64,000 bases of DNA, from the IMG/VR virus record IMGVR_UViG_3300020034_000004, positions 1-64,000 of that record, one strand, 5' to 3'. The notes under the pieces were generated by a model that did no database searches, was not told where the DNA came from, and saw only the letters and a list, made by a program, of their open reading frames with translations. Both the position numbers and the translations under genes were made by a program. Source of the stretch: a virus. Below, piece by piece: positions 15,956-24,665 of the stretch (its first letter is position 1; the number at the start of each line of letters is the position of its first letter).

Positions 15956-16023
15956 AACCGTCGATAACTACTCTACGTGACTGATGTCACACTGGTATCA
16001 ATATTTATAACAATTTGGTAATA

Positions 16024-16266
16024 TTATAAAAGTTCTGATACTTCTATTGGCTTTCCAACGTAACGATGCTTATTAATGTAATCCTTGATTGAATCAATGC
16101 CGTTTGTCCTACCGGCTAAAATGATAACAAAACGTGGCTCCCTCTTGGCATCGTTGCAGTCGCCACACAAGAACAAGTCTACGGCTGGCCACAACCTAGA
16201 CTTACGTGCATGCAGTTTGTTCTTTTGCTGTTTGCAAACCGTGCACAGCAATTCATTCTTGTTCAT
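16024..16266 (-). CDS. Small zinc-finger protein, 80 aa
   Basis: CTVCKQQKNKL then LCGDCND: a CxxC...CxxC ribbon with basic spacer, followed by a short helix-strand segment. Probable nucleic-acid binder. ATG at 16266 inside the end of the upstream gene. Confidence 0.65.
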   Translation of the reverse strand: MNKNELLCTVCKQQKNKLHARKSRLWPAVDLFLCGDCNDAKREPRFVIILAGRTNGIDSIKDYINKHRYVGKPIEVSELL

Positions 16267-16429
16267 ATTCGTCAGGCTCCCACTCTTCCCATTCATCATT
16301 TTCTACGTACTCTTCATAATTATGCACTCCATCGGAATACTTGATTAGTGATACGTATGCGCCCCAGGACAACAAAAAACCGAACAGACGCTTTTCAGTC
16401 AACCTAACAATCGTTAAGTCTTCGGACAT
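16253..16429 (-). CDS. Hypothetical protein with acidic tail, 58 aa
   Basis: GGAGG upstream of the ATG at 16429. LTEKRLFGFLLSWGAY then an acidic tail (YVENDEWEEWEPDEYEQE). No family. Confidence 0.6.
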   Translation of the reverse strand: MSEDLTIVRLTEKRLFGFLLSWGAYVSLIKYSDGVHNYEEYVENDEWEEWEPDEYEQE

Positions 16430-16665
16430 TCTGGAAGCACCTCCAAGAGACATGGACACCCCAATTTATTAATTTTTGAAAGTGCCTCGTTGATTACTTT
16501 CGCAACATATTCCATATCCACACCATCAAAAGTAATGAAATTATCACGGTACAATCTAAGAGAAATATGGTTTTGATATTCAACAACGTGAACTATTAAT
16601 CCCTTAGACCACTTATAGGAATGAAGAAGCTCTCGGACTTCGGCGGTATATAGGTCAACTGCCAT
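16414..16665 (-). CDS. Hypothetical protein, 83 aa
   Basis: Alpha/beta layout, CPC near the end. Start ATG at 16665 overlaps the WhiB gene end. No family. Confidence 0.65.
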   Translation of the reverse strand: MAVDLYTAEVRELLHSYKWSKGLIVHVVEYQNHISLRLYRDNFITFDGVDMEYVAKVINEALSKINKLGCPCLLEVLPECPKT

Positions 16666-16972
16666 TACCAATATGCTCTCTTATCTCATTCCAGATGTCT
16701 TCTGTTTTGTGTTTGTTTCTATTTTGGTCGGGAGTGCCACCGGCTAAGTAAATACCGCCCCACACACCCCATTCACCATTATCGACACCTTGTTGTAGAC
16801 ACTGTGCCATTACTGGACAGGAAAGACAAGCCTGGTCTACCATTTTAGCTACAGATTCACTCGACTCGTAATCGTCATAGAACAAATTTGTAGGCATTCC
16901 ATCACAGATAGCCAGGTCTTGCCATTCCAATTCTTCTAGGTCAATTCCTAATGCGTTTAATGCGTCTGACAT
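16655..16972 (-). CDS. WhiB-like iron-sulfur transcription regulator
   Basis: 105 residues. Four Cys at 23, 49, 52 and 58 (C-x25-C-x2-C-x5-C) and the GVWGGIYL turn are the WhiB signature. WhiB proteins hold a 4Fe-4S cluster, bind sigma factor region 4 and are confined to Actinobacteria and their phages. It may redirect host transcription or mimic a host Wbl protein. The basic C-terminal tail (NRNKHK) would contact DNA. Confidence 0.92.
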   Translation of the reverse strand: MSDALNALGIDLEELEWQDLAICDGMPTNLFYDDYESSESVAKMVDQACLSCPVMAQCLQQGVDNGEWGVWGGIYLAGGTPDQNRNKHKTEDIWNEIREHIGNGS

Positions 16973-17023
16973 TTTGTCGCTTCCCTCGTTCACGCTCATC
17001 ATTTCTTACTTCAAGGTCGCCAC

Positions 17024-17275
17024 TCAATTATTTTTTCCATTACGTGGCAATCTTTTTATATTGCGAAAATCAATGGACCATGTTCCTCGGTCACTCACTG
17101 GGACACGATTAATGTATCCCCAAACTCCATTTCGAAAGGCCCCGTCCTTCGAATACACAGCAGCGTCGGCCGGTCTAAAGAACAAAACATCCCATCCCTC
17201 AAACCAAACATCGTTACCAGCTTCTTTCTGCTTGCGCACAAATGCATCCACTTTCTTCAACCCCAGAGTGAGCAT
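17024..17275 (-). CDS. Hypothetical protein, 83 aa
   Basis: ATG at 17275 with AAAGGA upstream and a clear promoter at 17303-17332. Alpha then beta (FEGWDVLFFRPADAAVYS). No family. Confidence 0.65.
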   Translation of the reverse strand: MLTLGLKKVDAFVRKQKEAGNDVWFEGWDVLFFRPADAAVYSKDGAFRNGVWGYINRVPVSDRGTWSIDFRNIKRLPRNGKNN

Positions 17276-17302
17276 TTTGATTCCTTTCATTCGGTAAATT
17301 AT

Positions 17303-17332
17303 ATTATAGCATGAAAAGGAGGGGAACGTCAA
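17303..17332 (-). promoter_or_regulatory. Promoter inside a terminator loop
   Basis: TTGACG, 18 bp, TATAAT. The -35 box lies in the loop of the hairpin 17317-17351. Confidence 0.65.
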
Positions 17333-17351
17333 TAGTTAACATTCCCCTCCT
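17317..17351 (-). terminator. Rho-independent terminator overlapping a promoter
   Basis: 10-bp perfect arms AGGAGGGGAA / TTCCCCTCCT with a 15-nt loop, followed on the minus strand by TTTT. It would stop transcription from the 62-aa gene upstream. Confidence 0.65.
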
Positions 17352-17414
17352 AGTGTCCCTCAAGCAGGATTGATTGATTTACCTGCGTCTGTGGGACAAA
17401 GCCTAATAGAATAA

Positions 17415-17603
17415 TTAGGCTGGTTCGTTGTCGCCTGTCTCGGCAACCGTCTCACCGGTTACACGGTCAACGTATTCACGTTCCCAACGCTTGTCACCGG
17501 TCGTTACGTCAACACCCTGCTGGTCGAATCCACGGACCTTGCGGTCATCGTTCAACTGCAACCAGTCACGGTCATAGCGTCCTTCCACTGTTTCAACAGC
17601 CAT
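17415..17603 (-). CDS. Hypothetical acidic protein, 62 aa
   Basis: GGAGGGATAATT then ATG. Charged, extended sequence (MAVETVEGRYDRDWLQLNDD start). It is transcribed alone between a promoter at 17647-17676 and a terminator, which suggests high or separately controlled expression. Confidence 0.7.
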   Translation of the reverse strand: MAVETVEGRYDRDWLQLNDDRKVRGFDQQGVDVTTGDKRWEREYVDRVTGETVAETGDNEPA

Positions 17604-17646
17604 AATTATCCCTCCAATGTTTGCTAATAGTTAGCATGATACATTC

Positions 17647-17676
17647 ATTGTAACATAAGGGTAATTATGAAGACAA
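17647..17676 (-). promoter_or_regulatory. Promoter for the 62-aa gene
   Basis: TTGTCT, 18 bp, TACAAT, with a leader of about 40 nt to the ATG at 17603. Confidence 0.5.
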
Positions 17677-17751
17677 ACGATTAGAGGGTACTAAGCTAAT
17701 TGAAGAAGCCCTGAAATGGCACTACAGGATTATTTTTATCCCCACTTTGGG

Positions 17752-18546
17752 TCATCCCAACTCATCTTCACCCCTCCATGTAAACTCATCGGTGGTGGTA
17801 TCTAGAATTCCCCAGGAGTACCAGTCTCCATCACACTCAAGACCATACGTTTGAGCACCATGTTCATGCCTAAAGGTATTAAGATTTATCCAATCATACC
17901 TCTCATGCATGTGTCCATGAAAATGTAGCTCTGGCTTGGTCGCTCTAAGAACACGGTCAATGCTTTGACGATGAATCTGGCTGTCCAGGTCAGGCTGTAA
18001 TCTATTCTTGAATGGTGTGTAGTTAGAGCAGTCGTGAGTAATCAGATAGTCTGCCTTCTTTTCCCAACTCTCTAGCGTAAACAAATCCTCTTCAGTCAAT
18101 GTTTCATTTGGCCAGGATAAAGTTTTGGGTGCATTATTTCTAGCTTCTTCTTGTAGACGCCACTCCTTATCAATGGATACCGCGCCACCGGCACTGACAA
18201 ATTGCTTATTATTCCATGTCCAATGATGTGCCTTTGGTGCAAGAGCAACGCGACTTCTAATCATTGCAAAGCCTTTACTCTTTGGCAAGTTTTCTACCGC
18301 CCAATTCCAATGGTCATGATTTTCATGATTTCCAGGAATTGCGTACACTGTAAGTTTATTGATGCCAGCAAGCTCTTGAACCTCATCCAAGAATACTTGT
18401 CCATCTAGAAAGTGAGTCGAAAGCCCGAAGTCACCAACAATCAGTACATGACTTAGCTTGCGCTTACCGGCCTCCATGAGCTTCCATTTCAGCGGTGTAA
18501 TATTTCCGTGGGTGTCTCCAACGACCATTAACTTAATCTGACTCAC
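17752..18546 (-). CDS. Calcineurin-like metallophosphoesterase
   Basis: 264 residues. Motifs in order: GDTHGN (about residue 10), VGDFG, PGNHE, LITHDC, HFHGHMH. GTG start with GGAAG upstream. Closer in layout to serine/threonine phosphatase or Ap4A-type enzymes than the 10778 protein; substrate unknown. Confidence 0.85.
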   Translation of the reverse strand: MSQIKLMVVGDTHGNITPLKWKLMEAGKRKLSHVLIVGDFGLSTHFLDGQVFLDEVQELAGINKLTVYAIPGNHENHDHWNWAVENLPKSKGFAMIRSRVALAPKAHHWTWNNKQFVSAGGAVSIDKEWRLQEEARNNAPKTLSWPNETLTEEDLFTLESWEKKADYLITHDCSNYTPFKNRLQPDLDSQIHRQSIDRVLRATKPELHFHGHMHERYDWINLNTFRHEHGAQTYGLECDGDWYSWGILDTTTDEFTWRGEDELG

Positions 18547-18567
18547 CTTCCTTCTGCTTGTAGCAGC

Positions 18568-18597
18568 AGTCTAGCAGTACGCATATCGTACTGTCAA
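18568..18597 (-). promoter_or_regulatory. Promoter for the metallophosphoesterase
   Basis: TTGACA, 18 bp, TAGACT, 22-nt leader with GGAAGG. Confidence 0.65.
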
Positions 18598-18827
18598 GGG
18601 AGTTTATCAACCAGGTTACGTAACTGTTTGGTTGCGTACACAAGTGCAAACCCTAGTGATGTAAGAGGCCACCACAAACCTGCAAAGAAACCGAAATCCT
18701 CAGCCTCAATTTTAGAATAGTGTTTCCTGAGAAAATAATTTTCAACCAGTCGCGCTAAGACTACGCCAATGAAATAATACCCGGCCGATGTTGTAATTAC
18801 TAAAAATATAATTAAATATGCATCCAT
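18594..18827 (-). CDS. Two-span membrane protein, 77 aa
   Basis: Spans at about residues 3-27 and 46-64 with a charged loop. Overlaps the cupin gene by 1 nt. Unknown role. Confidence 0.65.
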   Translation of the reverse strand: MDAYLIIFLVITTSAGYYFIGVVLARLVENYFLRKHYSKIEAEDFGFFAGLWWPLTSLGFALVYATKQLRNLVDKLP

Positions 18828-19183
18828 TACTCACACCGTCTATACTTGTCATGTATACGTATAATATCGTTAGTCTCTAAACTCCCAACCGCCACCTCTA
18901 CCACAGATATAGAGTGTTTTTGTGGATTCGTTATTCGGTGAATCACATTGGCCGGTAGACTGTATTGAAACCATGGCTTCATTTTAATGTTCGTTGCTCC
19001 GTTTACAGTCAAAATCAATCCACCCTCATAAGGCTTTAAATATTCATCTCTATTTTCATGATAGTGTAAACTAAGGCTCTCACCAGAATAAATAGTGAGA
19101 ATCTTAGTCCAATAGTTACTATCTCTAAAAATAGTTATTTCATATCCCCAAGGTTTATCAACTTTGGGTAAGTCAGTCCACAT
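18827..19183 (-). CDS. Cupin of phosphomannose-isomerase type
   Basis: 118 residues. KPWGYE, then HYHENRDEY (cupin motif 1) and LPANVIHRITNP (motif 2) match the single-domain mannose-6-phosphate isomerase/GDP-mannose cupins. Suggests sugar-nucleotide metabolism, in line with the glycosyltransferases at 59.8-63 kb. Confidence 0.8.
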   Translation of the reverse strand: MWTDLPKVDKPWGYEITIFRDSNYWTKILTIYSGESLSLHYHENRDEYLKPYEGGLILTVNGATNIKMKPWFQYSLPANVIHRITNPQKHSISVVEVAVGSLETNDIIRIHDKYRRCE

Positions 19184-19727
19184 ATTCACCTAAATCAAAC
19201 TTATCCAAGTATTTGTCTGCCATACTCCATTTGATTGCATCACGAGCGACAACAAAAAAGCCATCATCTTCCATTCGTTTCTCTAAATCAGGAATATCAC
19301 AATATTTCTTATAATGAGCGATATTGGTCTTGAAACCTCTTTCTTTCCAAGCTGATAGGCGCTGGATTTGCGTAGGGGTTGTCTCAAACGAAGCAGTTTG
19401 TCCATAATGGACCAAATGCTCACCCGCTCGGCCAATGTATCGAAACCCTGGCGTGCCCGTGACGGCTAACATAGAGCCAGCAGAAAATGCAACAGCCGGG
19501 ACAATGGTTCGCACAACAATCCCATCAGATTTCGCAATTTCTACATATTCAACTAACTGTTGCATAAGATGCACATGTCCACCAAAAGAATTAATATGCA
19601 AGTCAATACGACCATTAGACAGACGCCTTTGTTTCTGAATCTGACGAATAAGAGGAATTGCGACTTCTCTCTCTAGACTTTCATCAAAGTCTCCAATGAA
19701 GAACACATTTTCTTCATTATTAAACAT
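19173..19727 (-). CDS. ClpP/crotonase-fold serine protease
   Basis: 184 residues. INSFGGHVHLM then AFSAGSMLAV (Ser about 85) and EHLVHYG (His about 107) align with the ClpP oxyanion strand, catalytic Ser and His. Phage ClpP-like proteins often mature the capsid, but here it lies far from structural genes, so the substrate is open. Confidence 0.82.
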   Translation of the reverse strand: MFNNEENVFFIGDFDESLEREVAIPLIRQIQKQRRLSNGRIDLHINSFGGHVHLMQQLVEYVEIAKSDGIVVRTIVPAVAFSAGSMLAVTGTPGFRYIGRAGEHLVHYGQTASFETTPTQIQRLSAWKERGFKTNIAHYKKYCDIPDLEKRMEDDGFFVVARDAIKWSMADKYLDKFDLGEYVD

Positions 19728-19738
19728 ACCTTGCCCCT

Positions 19739-19930
19739 TTACTTCTTATTGCTGCGATTGCGGTCCTTCATAATCTTCTGAACCTCAACCATGTCGTCTC
19801 CCTTGCGATTCTTGCCTTTGGAGTGAACGAGACAAGCTAACATCATTGCCTCATCATAATGTATCACATTTCCGTCGCGCATATACGCGCGGTGCATGAC
19901 CCGGTAAAATGGGTCGATATCTTTAGCCAT
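19739..19930 (-). CDS. Hypothetical protein, 63 aa
   Basis: Small, basic, helical (VQKIMKDRNRSNKK end). No family. Confidence 0.6.
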   Translation of the reverse strand: MAKDIDPFYRVMHRAYMRDGNVIHYDEAMMLACLVHSKGKNRKGDDMVEVQKIMKDRNRSNKK

Positions 19931-20031
19931 GTATTCATGGTAGCAGAAATGACCGCTGGAGTCAATAGTATGGAAGATACCATTAATAATCCGGCGGTCA
20001 TTTACTGTTATTAAATATATTGATGTATATC

Positions 20032-20877
20032 CTACGTCACCCGTGAATCTTCTATATAATCCTCGGCTGGGACAACCACAGCATTACTATAGTTTTCGTT
20101 TATTCTCTGTACCACTTTGTAACGACTCACACGCATCTTTCTGTCAGAACAATCCGTAGGGACAGACACAACATCGCGAGGATTGACGTGTACCTCAAGG
20201 ACAAGTCCTGCACTGAAAGAATGTGCATAATCCCATGTTCCCACGTGTAGACCAACATGGCAACCAACACGAGGGTCAGCAGTTACCTGACTACGAGGCA
20301 TGGTAATTACCGAGCCTGCATCGTTAGGTACATTTCCGTCCACCGGAGTGCCATCAACAATCGCTGGACCTGTATGGATGCTTTCAAAGCCAATCTTTCG
20401 TCCCTCATTATCGAAACGAGGCTGTACTCCCTTATAGCCAACAATGTCACCATCAAGAGTAATGGAGAATTCTGCTGCCTGTAACCAGCGATGAAGATTT
20501 TCACGACTGTGTTGTTCTGGATTCTGAGCAATCTTCTCCCAGAACAACACAAGAGGCTTATAGTCTTCTACACCTTGCTGAAGAAAGCGCTTGATTTGGT
20601 CAGCCAATGAAGAATGCACAACATCACCATCGAACAATACTTCGTCACCATTGAAACTAATACGCTCAGACAAAGCAACCAATTTCTTTTGCAGAGTACC
20701 GCGAATATTGAACAAATCGTAGACATTCTCGTTTCCTTCAAATAGACCACGTTTGATACTTTCCCAATTTGGATGGTCTGATGTAGCAGTTACAATCGGC
20801 TCATCATTGTCTGGGAAAAACGCAACTACGCTTTCGCCACGGTCGCTTCGTGTAACACGATAACTAATTTCACTCAT
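20032..20877 (-). CDS. rIIB: RIIB-like protein
   Basis: 281 residues. Tract around residues 50-120 (NVYDLFNIRGTL, VLFDGDVVHSSLADQI), then a domain with LDGDIVGYKGV and VGLHVGTWDYA, match the RIIB-like family of T4-type and other large phages. It lies next to the RIIA-like ATPase, as in T4. T4 RIIA/B act in lysis control and exclusion by the lambda Rex system; the role here is unknown. Confidence 0.82.
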   Translation of the reverse strand: MSEISYRVTRSDRGESVVAFFPDNDEPIVTATSDHPNWESIKRGLFEGNENVYDLFNIRGTLQKKLVALSERISFNGDEVLFDGDVVHSSLADQIKRFLQQGVEDYKPLVLFWEKIAQNPEQHSRENLHRWLQAAEFSITLDGDIVGYKGVQPRFDNEGRKIGFESIHTGPAIVDGTPVDGNVPNDAGSVITMPRSQVTADPRVGCHVGLHVGTWDYAHSFSAGLVLEVHVNPRDVVSVPTDCSDRKMRVSRYKVVQRINENYSNAVVVPAEDYIEDSRVT

Positions 20878-20934
20878 AGTTTACTTCCTTTCTTGCCGCC
20901 AACAATTGTGGCGAGTATTGTTCTAATATTAATA

Positions 20935-22896
20935 TCAAATAGATTTATTCACTCTGGCCTGATACGCAGCATTTATATAAATTACGATATCATCAATCAT
21001 ATCAGAAGACCTATAAAAACTAAGACCTTCTAATAATGTATAACTGTCGAACGGATTATACTGGTTATTAGAATCACCAGGGCCAAATCTTTTGAACTTA
21101 TACTTTCTACCGGTCATTCCTGCTAGCTGGTAATGGCGATTATATTCAGACAGGTGTGAATCTTTATTCTCTAGGGCGGCCTGGAGGCTCTTAATTTCCG
21201 GGTCATGAATTTTGCTATTCTTTAGTCTTTCTACCCACTGTGTAACTACTGATGTCAGCGACAAAATCTTCTTACCAGTAGGTGACAGAAGCTTTTTACC
21301 ATCCCAAGTAATATAGGACTCCATATAATCCATAAAGCTCTTAGCCTTCGGATTTTCCCTAAGAAATTTAGCCTTACGATTGGCCGGTAAGATTACAACA
21401 ACACCATCATCATCTATTAACTTAAGAATGTTTACAATCGACATAGAAGTTGGCAACCGATTCTTGGCAACAGTTTCAATGTAATACAGGATAGCATTGT
21501 TTGGAATAGTCTTCTCACCGTGGAACTGATGCTTATCGTAATAGTCCCAACTACCAGCGATTCGCCCTGGAACTGTTGTGGTAGTCTTCGCTGGCCTATT
21601 CTTCTTCGGAGCACGCTCCTTCAACTTCTCCCAGGTGATAACCCTATCGGCTGGTACCCAATCAACCTGAAGATTCTTTTCAGATGTAAGCAATACATAG
21701 CTTACATCTGTAGCAAAGGCGTTGATATAATCACGCACTTTTGACTTGGTGTAACTAGTCGGAACATCTGGAGCCTCAAGCACAAACAGTGATGTAGTAA
21801 TTTCATGCAAGCTCCACTGGTGAACGGGATATAGACTTGAACGATTATAGCCATCAACTAAAAACCGTCGACCAGTAACCGGAAAGACATCGATAAGCTT
21901 CTTACCGTCAAAAGACATTTCATGATAGTCGGTTTGGCCTAGCTTGCCAGACCACTTTCTGCGAGCCAACCAGGCATCGTAGTAAGTACTTGCTGACTCA
22001 ATATCCTTTTTAGATTGTTTACGTACTTTCTCCTGAAAGTCATCAATAATCTTTTCTAGAGCATCTTTTGTGCGGTCAGTGTATGCCAAGTCTTCACGGG
22101 TTTTAGAAAAATCAACCGCACCTATTGGAACATAAGCGACAAAGGAGACGCTGTTAATACCACGTGTACTGAATAGAGAGTTTGAATTATTGATTTTATA
22201 TGGAACATTACCCATAACAAGATAGGACGTTCCTTCGACAGTGGAATAATAAAGATTGTCATCAATCTTTTCACCTACCGCTCTATTGGGTACCACACCA
22301 TCGACTAAAACGGTACCAGGAAGCCAAAACCGATAAAAATCTTCGGCCTTTTGAGTAAATTCTTGATAATCTTTACTGACCGGGATGGTAATTTTTGTAC
22401 CGTTTTGTTTGTCAGTTTGCTTATGAGAAGCAATCGTCAAAGTGATTGCATAATCTTGTGCACGGCTGACAAGCCCGTGGGTTGTCCAACCATCTTTAGT
22501 CGAGGCCACTTCAAATTGGTCACTGTATGCAGCGGCGGCTTTGGAGCCGAACCCGAGCATACCATTTTGATTGTTGTCTCCACGTTTGGTTGAATCACCG
22601 AAACTAGTCCAAACGTCACGCAGAGTGTCCAATGACATACCGACACCAAAATCTTCTACCTCAAAATATGGATGATACAGAGTCGGAAGGGTGATTCTAA
22701 TGGGAACATCTGTCGTACCAGCTTCTACGTGAGCATCCCAGGCATTAGTACTATATTCACGAATACATGCTGTGATAATATCTGAATAAAGGTCTGACAG
22801 AGAATACATAATCCATCGCGGGTCACCAATTTTAAAATCTACAACTTCACCAGGAAGCTCGCCTGTCTGTATTAGCCTAAGTCCTTGCGGAATCAT
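20935..22896 (-). CDS. rIIA: RIIA-like GHKL ATPase
   Basis: 653 residues. The N-terminal 200 residues form a GHKL ATPase: REYSTNAWDAH (N box), VEDFGVGM (G1), GMLGFGSKAAAAY (G2). The long C-terminal part has no motif I recognise. Partner of the RIIB-like gene downstream (57-nt gap). Confidence 0.85.
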   Translation of the reverse strand: MIPQGLRLIQTGELPGEVVDFKIGDPRWIMYSLSDLYSDIITACIREYSTNAWDAHVEAGTTDVPIRITLPTLYHPYFEVEDFGVGMSLDTLRDVWTSFGDSTKRGDNNQNGMLGFGSKAAAAYSDQFEVASTKDGWTTHGLVSRAQDYAITLTIASHKQTDKQNGTKITIPVSKDYQEFTQKAEDFYRFWLPGTVLVDGVVPNRAVGEKIDDNLYYSTVEGTSYLVMGNVPYKINNSNSLFSTRGINSVSFVAYVPIGAVDFSKTREDLAYTDRTKDALEKIIDDFQEKVRKQSKKDIESASTYYDAWLARRKWSGKLGQTDYHEMSFDGKKLIDVFPVTGRRFLVDGYNRSSLYPVHQWSLHEITTSLFVLEAPDVPTSYTKSKVRDYINAFATDVSYVLLTSEKNLQVDWVPADRVITWEKLKERAPKKNRPAKTTTTVPGRIAGSWDYYDKHQFHGEKTIPNNAILYYIETVAKNRLPTSMSIVNILKLIDDDGVVVILPANRKAKFLRENPKAKSFMDYMESYITWDGKKLLSPTGKKILSLTSVVTQWVERLKNSKIHDPEIKSLQAALENKDSHLSEYNRHYQLAGMTGRKYKFKRFGPGDSNNQYNPFDSYTLLEGLSFYRSSDMIDDIVIYINAAYQARVNKSI

Positions 22897-22922
22897 TAGT
22901 TTCCCTTCATAATCGTATCAAA

Positions 22923-23318
22923 TCAGTCTAGTGTATCTTCATCATATTCATCAAGGAATCTCTGCAAATCTGGGTCTGGCAATTCTAGCTCATCATCGGG
23001 GACGGGAATATTCAAATCAATCTGTCCAGTAAGAGCACCACTTTGGGCCCAATCAAAAACGCTGGTCTCGTGGTCTTCCATAAATACCGTGAAGGTTATA
23101 ATGTTACGGGTCAATAGATATTCAATTTCTTCATCAAAACAAGACTTGCTCAGCACGAATCCGCCGGTACCCATTGATATGTTATCTTCTTCAGACCCAG
23201 ATAACACTGAAAACCATTCAGTTAAGTCTTGCGTTGCACCTTCAATTGTATAGATGTCCGGGCGGTCAGTAGCCATAAATAGTGCTCCTGCTCTAATGAA
23301 TTCTGACAAATTTACCAT
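22923..23318 (-). CDS. Hypothetical protein, 131 aa
   Basis: Acidic C-terminus (DDELELPDPDLQRFLDEYDE). No motif. 1-nt overlap with the gene upstream. Confidence 0.65.
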   Translation of the reverse strand: MVNLSEFIRAGALFMATDRPDIYTIEGATQDLTEWFSVLSGSEEDNISMGTGGFVLSKSCFDEEIEYLLTRNIITFTVFMEDHETSVFDWAQSGALTGQIDLNIPVPDDELELPDPDLQRFLDEYDEDTLD

Positions 23319-23605
23319 CAGTAGCTACTCCATCTCTTCTCAGTAAACTCTCTTAAGAACTGCTTTCGTATCATCAACTTTGACCCATGAGACGGGGTAT
23401 GCTGTTCAATCCATCTAGCGGCTTCCCTCTCATTATCAAAATATGGTGATACTTTATGTGTTTCAGGTGGCTCGTATCTACTGAATTCATCAGTAGATGC
23501 GTCTCTTATTTCTAATATATACCACCGCTCATCAAGAATAGGAAGAGAGCTAACTTTCTGTCTCTCTTCCATTATTTCATCTAATAGTGTTTTTACTTCG
23601 GTCAT
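23318..23605 (-). CDS. Hypothetical protein, 95 aa
   Basis: Helical start, then WYILEIRDASTDEFSRY and NEREAARWIEQH. No family. Overlaps the zinc-ribbon gene. Confidence 0.65.
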   Translation of the reverse strand: MTEVKTLLDEIMEERQKVSSLPILDERWYILEIRDASTDEFSRYEPPETHKVSPYFDNEREAARWIEQHTPSHGSKLMIRKQFLREFTEKRWSSY

Positions 23606-23729
23606 CTTCACAATCCGGACATAGTTTTGATGACGACTCGGTGTCGTCTAAGAAAAGTCTACCACAATTAGTGCACCGTCGCAATAGACTTCCACCTTCA
23701 GATTCCCATTCCATTATCTGTTTAGACAT
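23577..23729 (-). CDS. 50-aa zinc-ribbon protein
   Basis: CTNCGRLFLDD and LCPDCEDD give a CxxC...CxxC zinc ribbon. Short gene squeezed between two overlapping neighbours. Confidence 0.55.
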   Translation of the reverse strand: MSKQIMEWESEGGSLLRRCTNCGRLFLDDTESSSKLCPDCEDDRSKNTIR

Positions 23730-24118
23730 TTGTGTCTCAAATATATGAAGCCAGAAAGAATAGTCAGAGTCAAGCTGTCAACATATGCACTGAATCCCCA
23801 GCCGAAAATTAACATTTCTAAAATAAAAGCAAAGGTAGACATACAATAAACACCCATGAGAGCCCAACCATGCAATTTATTTTTCTCATTCACCTTCGCA
23901 TACACTAAAAGTGACCCCAAAGTCACGAAGAGTACACCAAATATGATAAACGACATTTGACTACCGAGTACAGCAGCTAACACAGTTTGCCCTGCGACGG
24001 CATCAGAAATTCCTGTTTGTACTCCCCCAAGAATGAAGATACCCGAGATAATATATTCAATAATGTCCACGGCTTTCTTCATGCCATCGCTGGCCAACCA
24101 AGGACGCAACGATTTCAT
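23714..24118 (-). CDS. Four-span membrane protein, 134 aa, probably leaderless
   Basis: Four hydrophobic spans from residue 18 on. TATGAT lies 5 nt before the ATG, with a weak TTGCGT 17 bp further. A terminator at 24174-24202 separates it from the tRNAs, so it needs its own promoter. Confidence 0.65.
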   Translation of the reverse strand: MKSLRPWLASDGMKKAVDIIEYIISGIFILGGVQTGISDAVAGQTVLAAVLGSQMSFIIFGVLFVTLGSLLVYAKVNEKNKLHGWALMGVYCMSTFAFILEMLIFGWGFSAYVDSLTLTILSGFIYLRHKCLNR

Positions 24119-24173
24119 GTCTTAATCATACCTCGCATCCCTAGCCAACGCAAATGATTTTCTAATAGTAAAA

Positions 24174-24202
24174 CCCCGTGCTTGCCTGACGAAAGCACGG
24201 GG
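24174..24202 (-). terminator. Rho-independent terminator ending the tRNA region
   Basis: 10-bp arms CCCCGTGCTT / AAGCACGGGG, 9-nt loop, then TTTT on the minus strand, after the tRNA at 24217. Confidence 0.8.
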
Positions 24203-24216
24203 TGATTTGTTAAAGT

Positions 24217-24289
24217 GCCCTCTGTGGGATTCGAACCCACACTGTTGACATTTTAAGTGTCTTGTCTCCTGCCGTTGGACTAAGAGGGC
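24217..24289 (-). tRNA. tRNA, anticodon UAA (Leu codon UUA), short variable loop
   Basis: 73 nt. Acceptor GCCCTCT/AGAGGGC, T arm GTGGG-TTCGAAT-CCCAC, anticodon loop CTTAAAA. The variable region is only 5 nt, unlike normal class II tRNA-Leu. A73; no CCA. Its body resembles the tRNA at 24666. Confidence 0.75.
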
Positions 24290-24319
24290 GTGCTACTTTT
24301 TGATTCTTACCTCGATTAG

Positions 24320-24362
24320 TCTCATGGTAGGGCATACATGTGGTGTATGCCCTACCATGAGA
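24320..24362. other. 19-bp perfect hairpin
   Basis: Arms 24320-24338 and 24344-24362 are perfectly complementary with a 5-nt loop. No T-run follows on either strand, so not a standard terminator. Possibly an RNase III-type processing site in the tRNA transcript. Confidence 0.7.
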
Positions 24363-24368
24363 GCAGAA

Positions 24369-24390
24369 GGCGGTAGAATTAACTACCGCC
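24369..24390. repeat. Inverted pair of GGCGGTA / TACCGCC
   Basis: GGCGGTAG...CTACCGCC with a short AT loop between tRNAs; one of the paired sites of the dispersed motif. Confidence 0.55.
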
Positions 24391-24518
24391 CGGGAGTGCA
24401 CTCCCTGTATCGCCACCAGATACCAAAGCCTTGGGTCGTCAACCTGCCCAAGAAGGCCGGTACTCAGATTCCGGAAATGAGTACCATCTTAAGTCTTATA
24501 GATTTACCCAAATGCTAT

Positions 24519-24614
24519 TCACTTGTCATCCTTGTCAGGCATTGGCATTTCAGGTCCCTCTTCAGGGTCCATTGGCTCAGTGTCTGGATTTGGGTAATCT
24601 GGAACTGTTGTCAT
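24519..24614 (-). CDS. 31-aa Pro/Asp/Glu-rich peptide
   Basis: A strong GGAGGTGATATAA ribosome site precedes the ATG. Starts MTTVPDYPNPDTEPMDPEEG and has no hydrophobic part. The good ribosome site inside a tRNA cluster argues it is real. Confidence 0.55.
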   Translation of the reverse strand: MTTVPDYPNPDTEPMDPEEGPEMPMPDKDDK

Positions 24615-24665
24615 TTATATCACCTCCGGTTAAGGAGATAGAATGAACTGACTAGTTCATTACGT

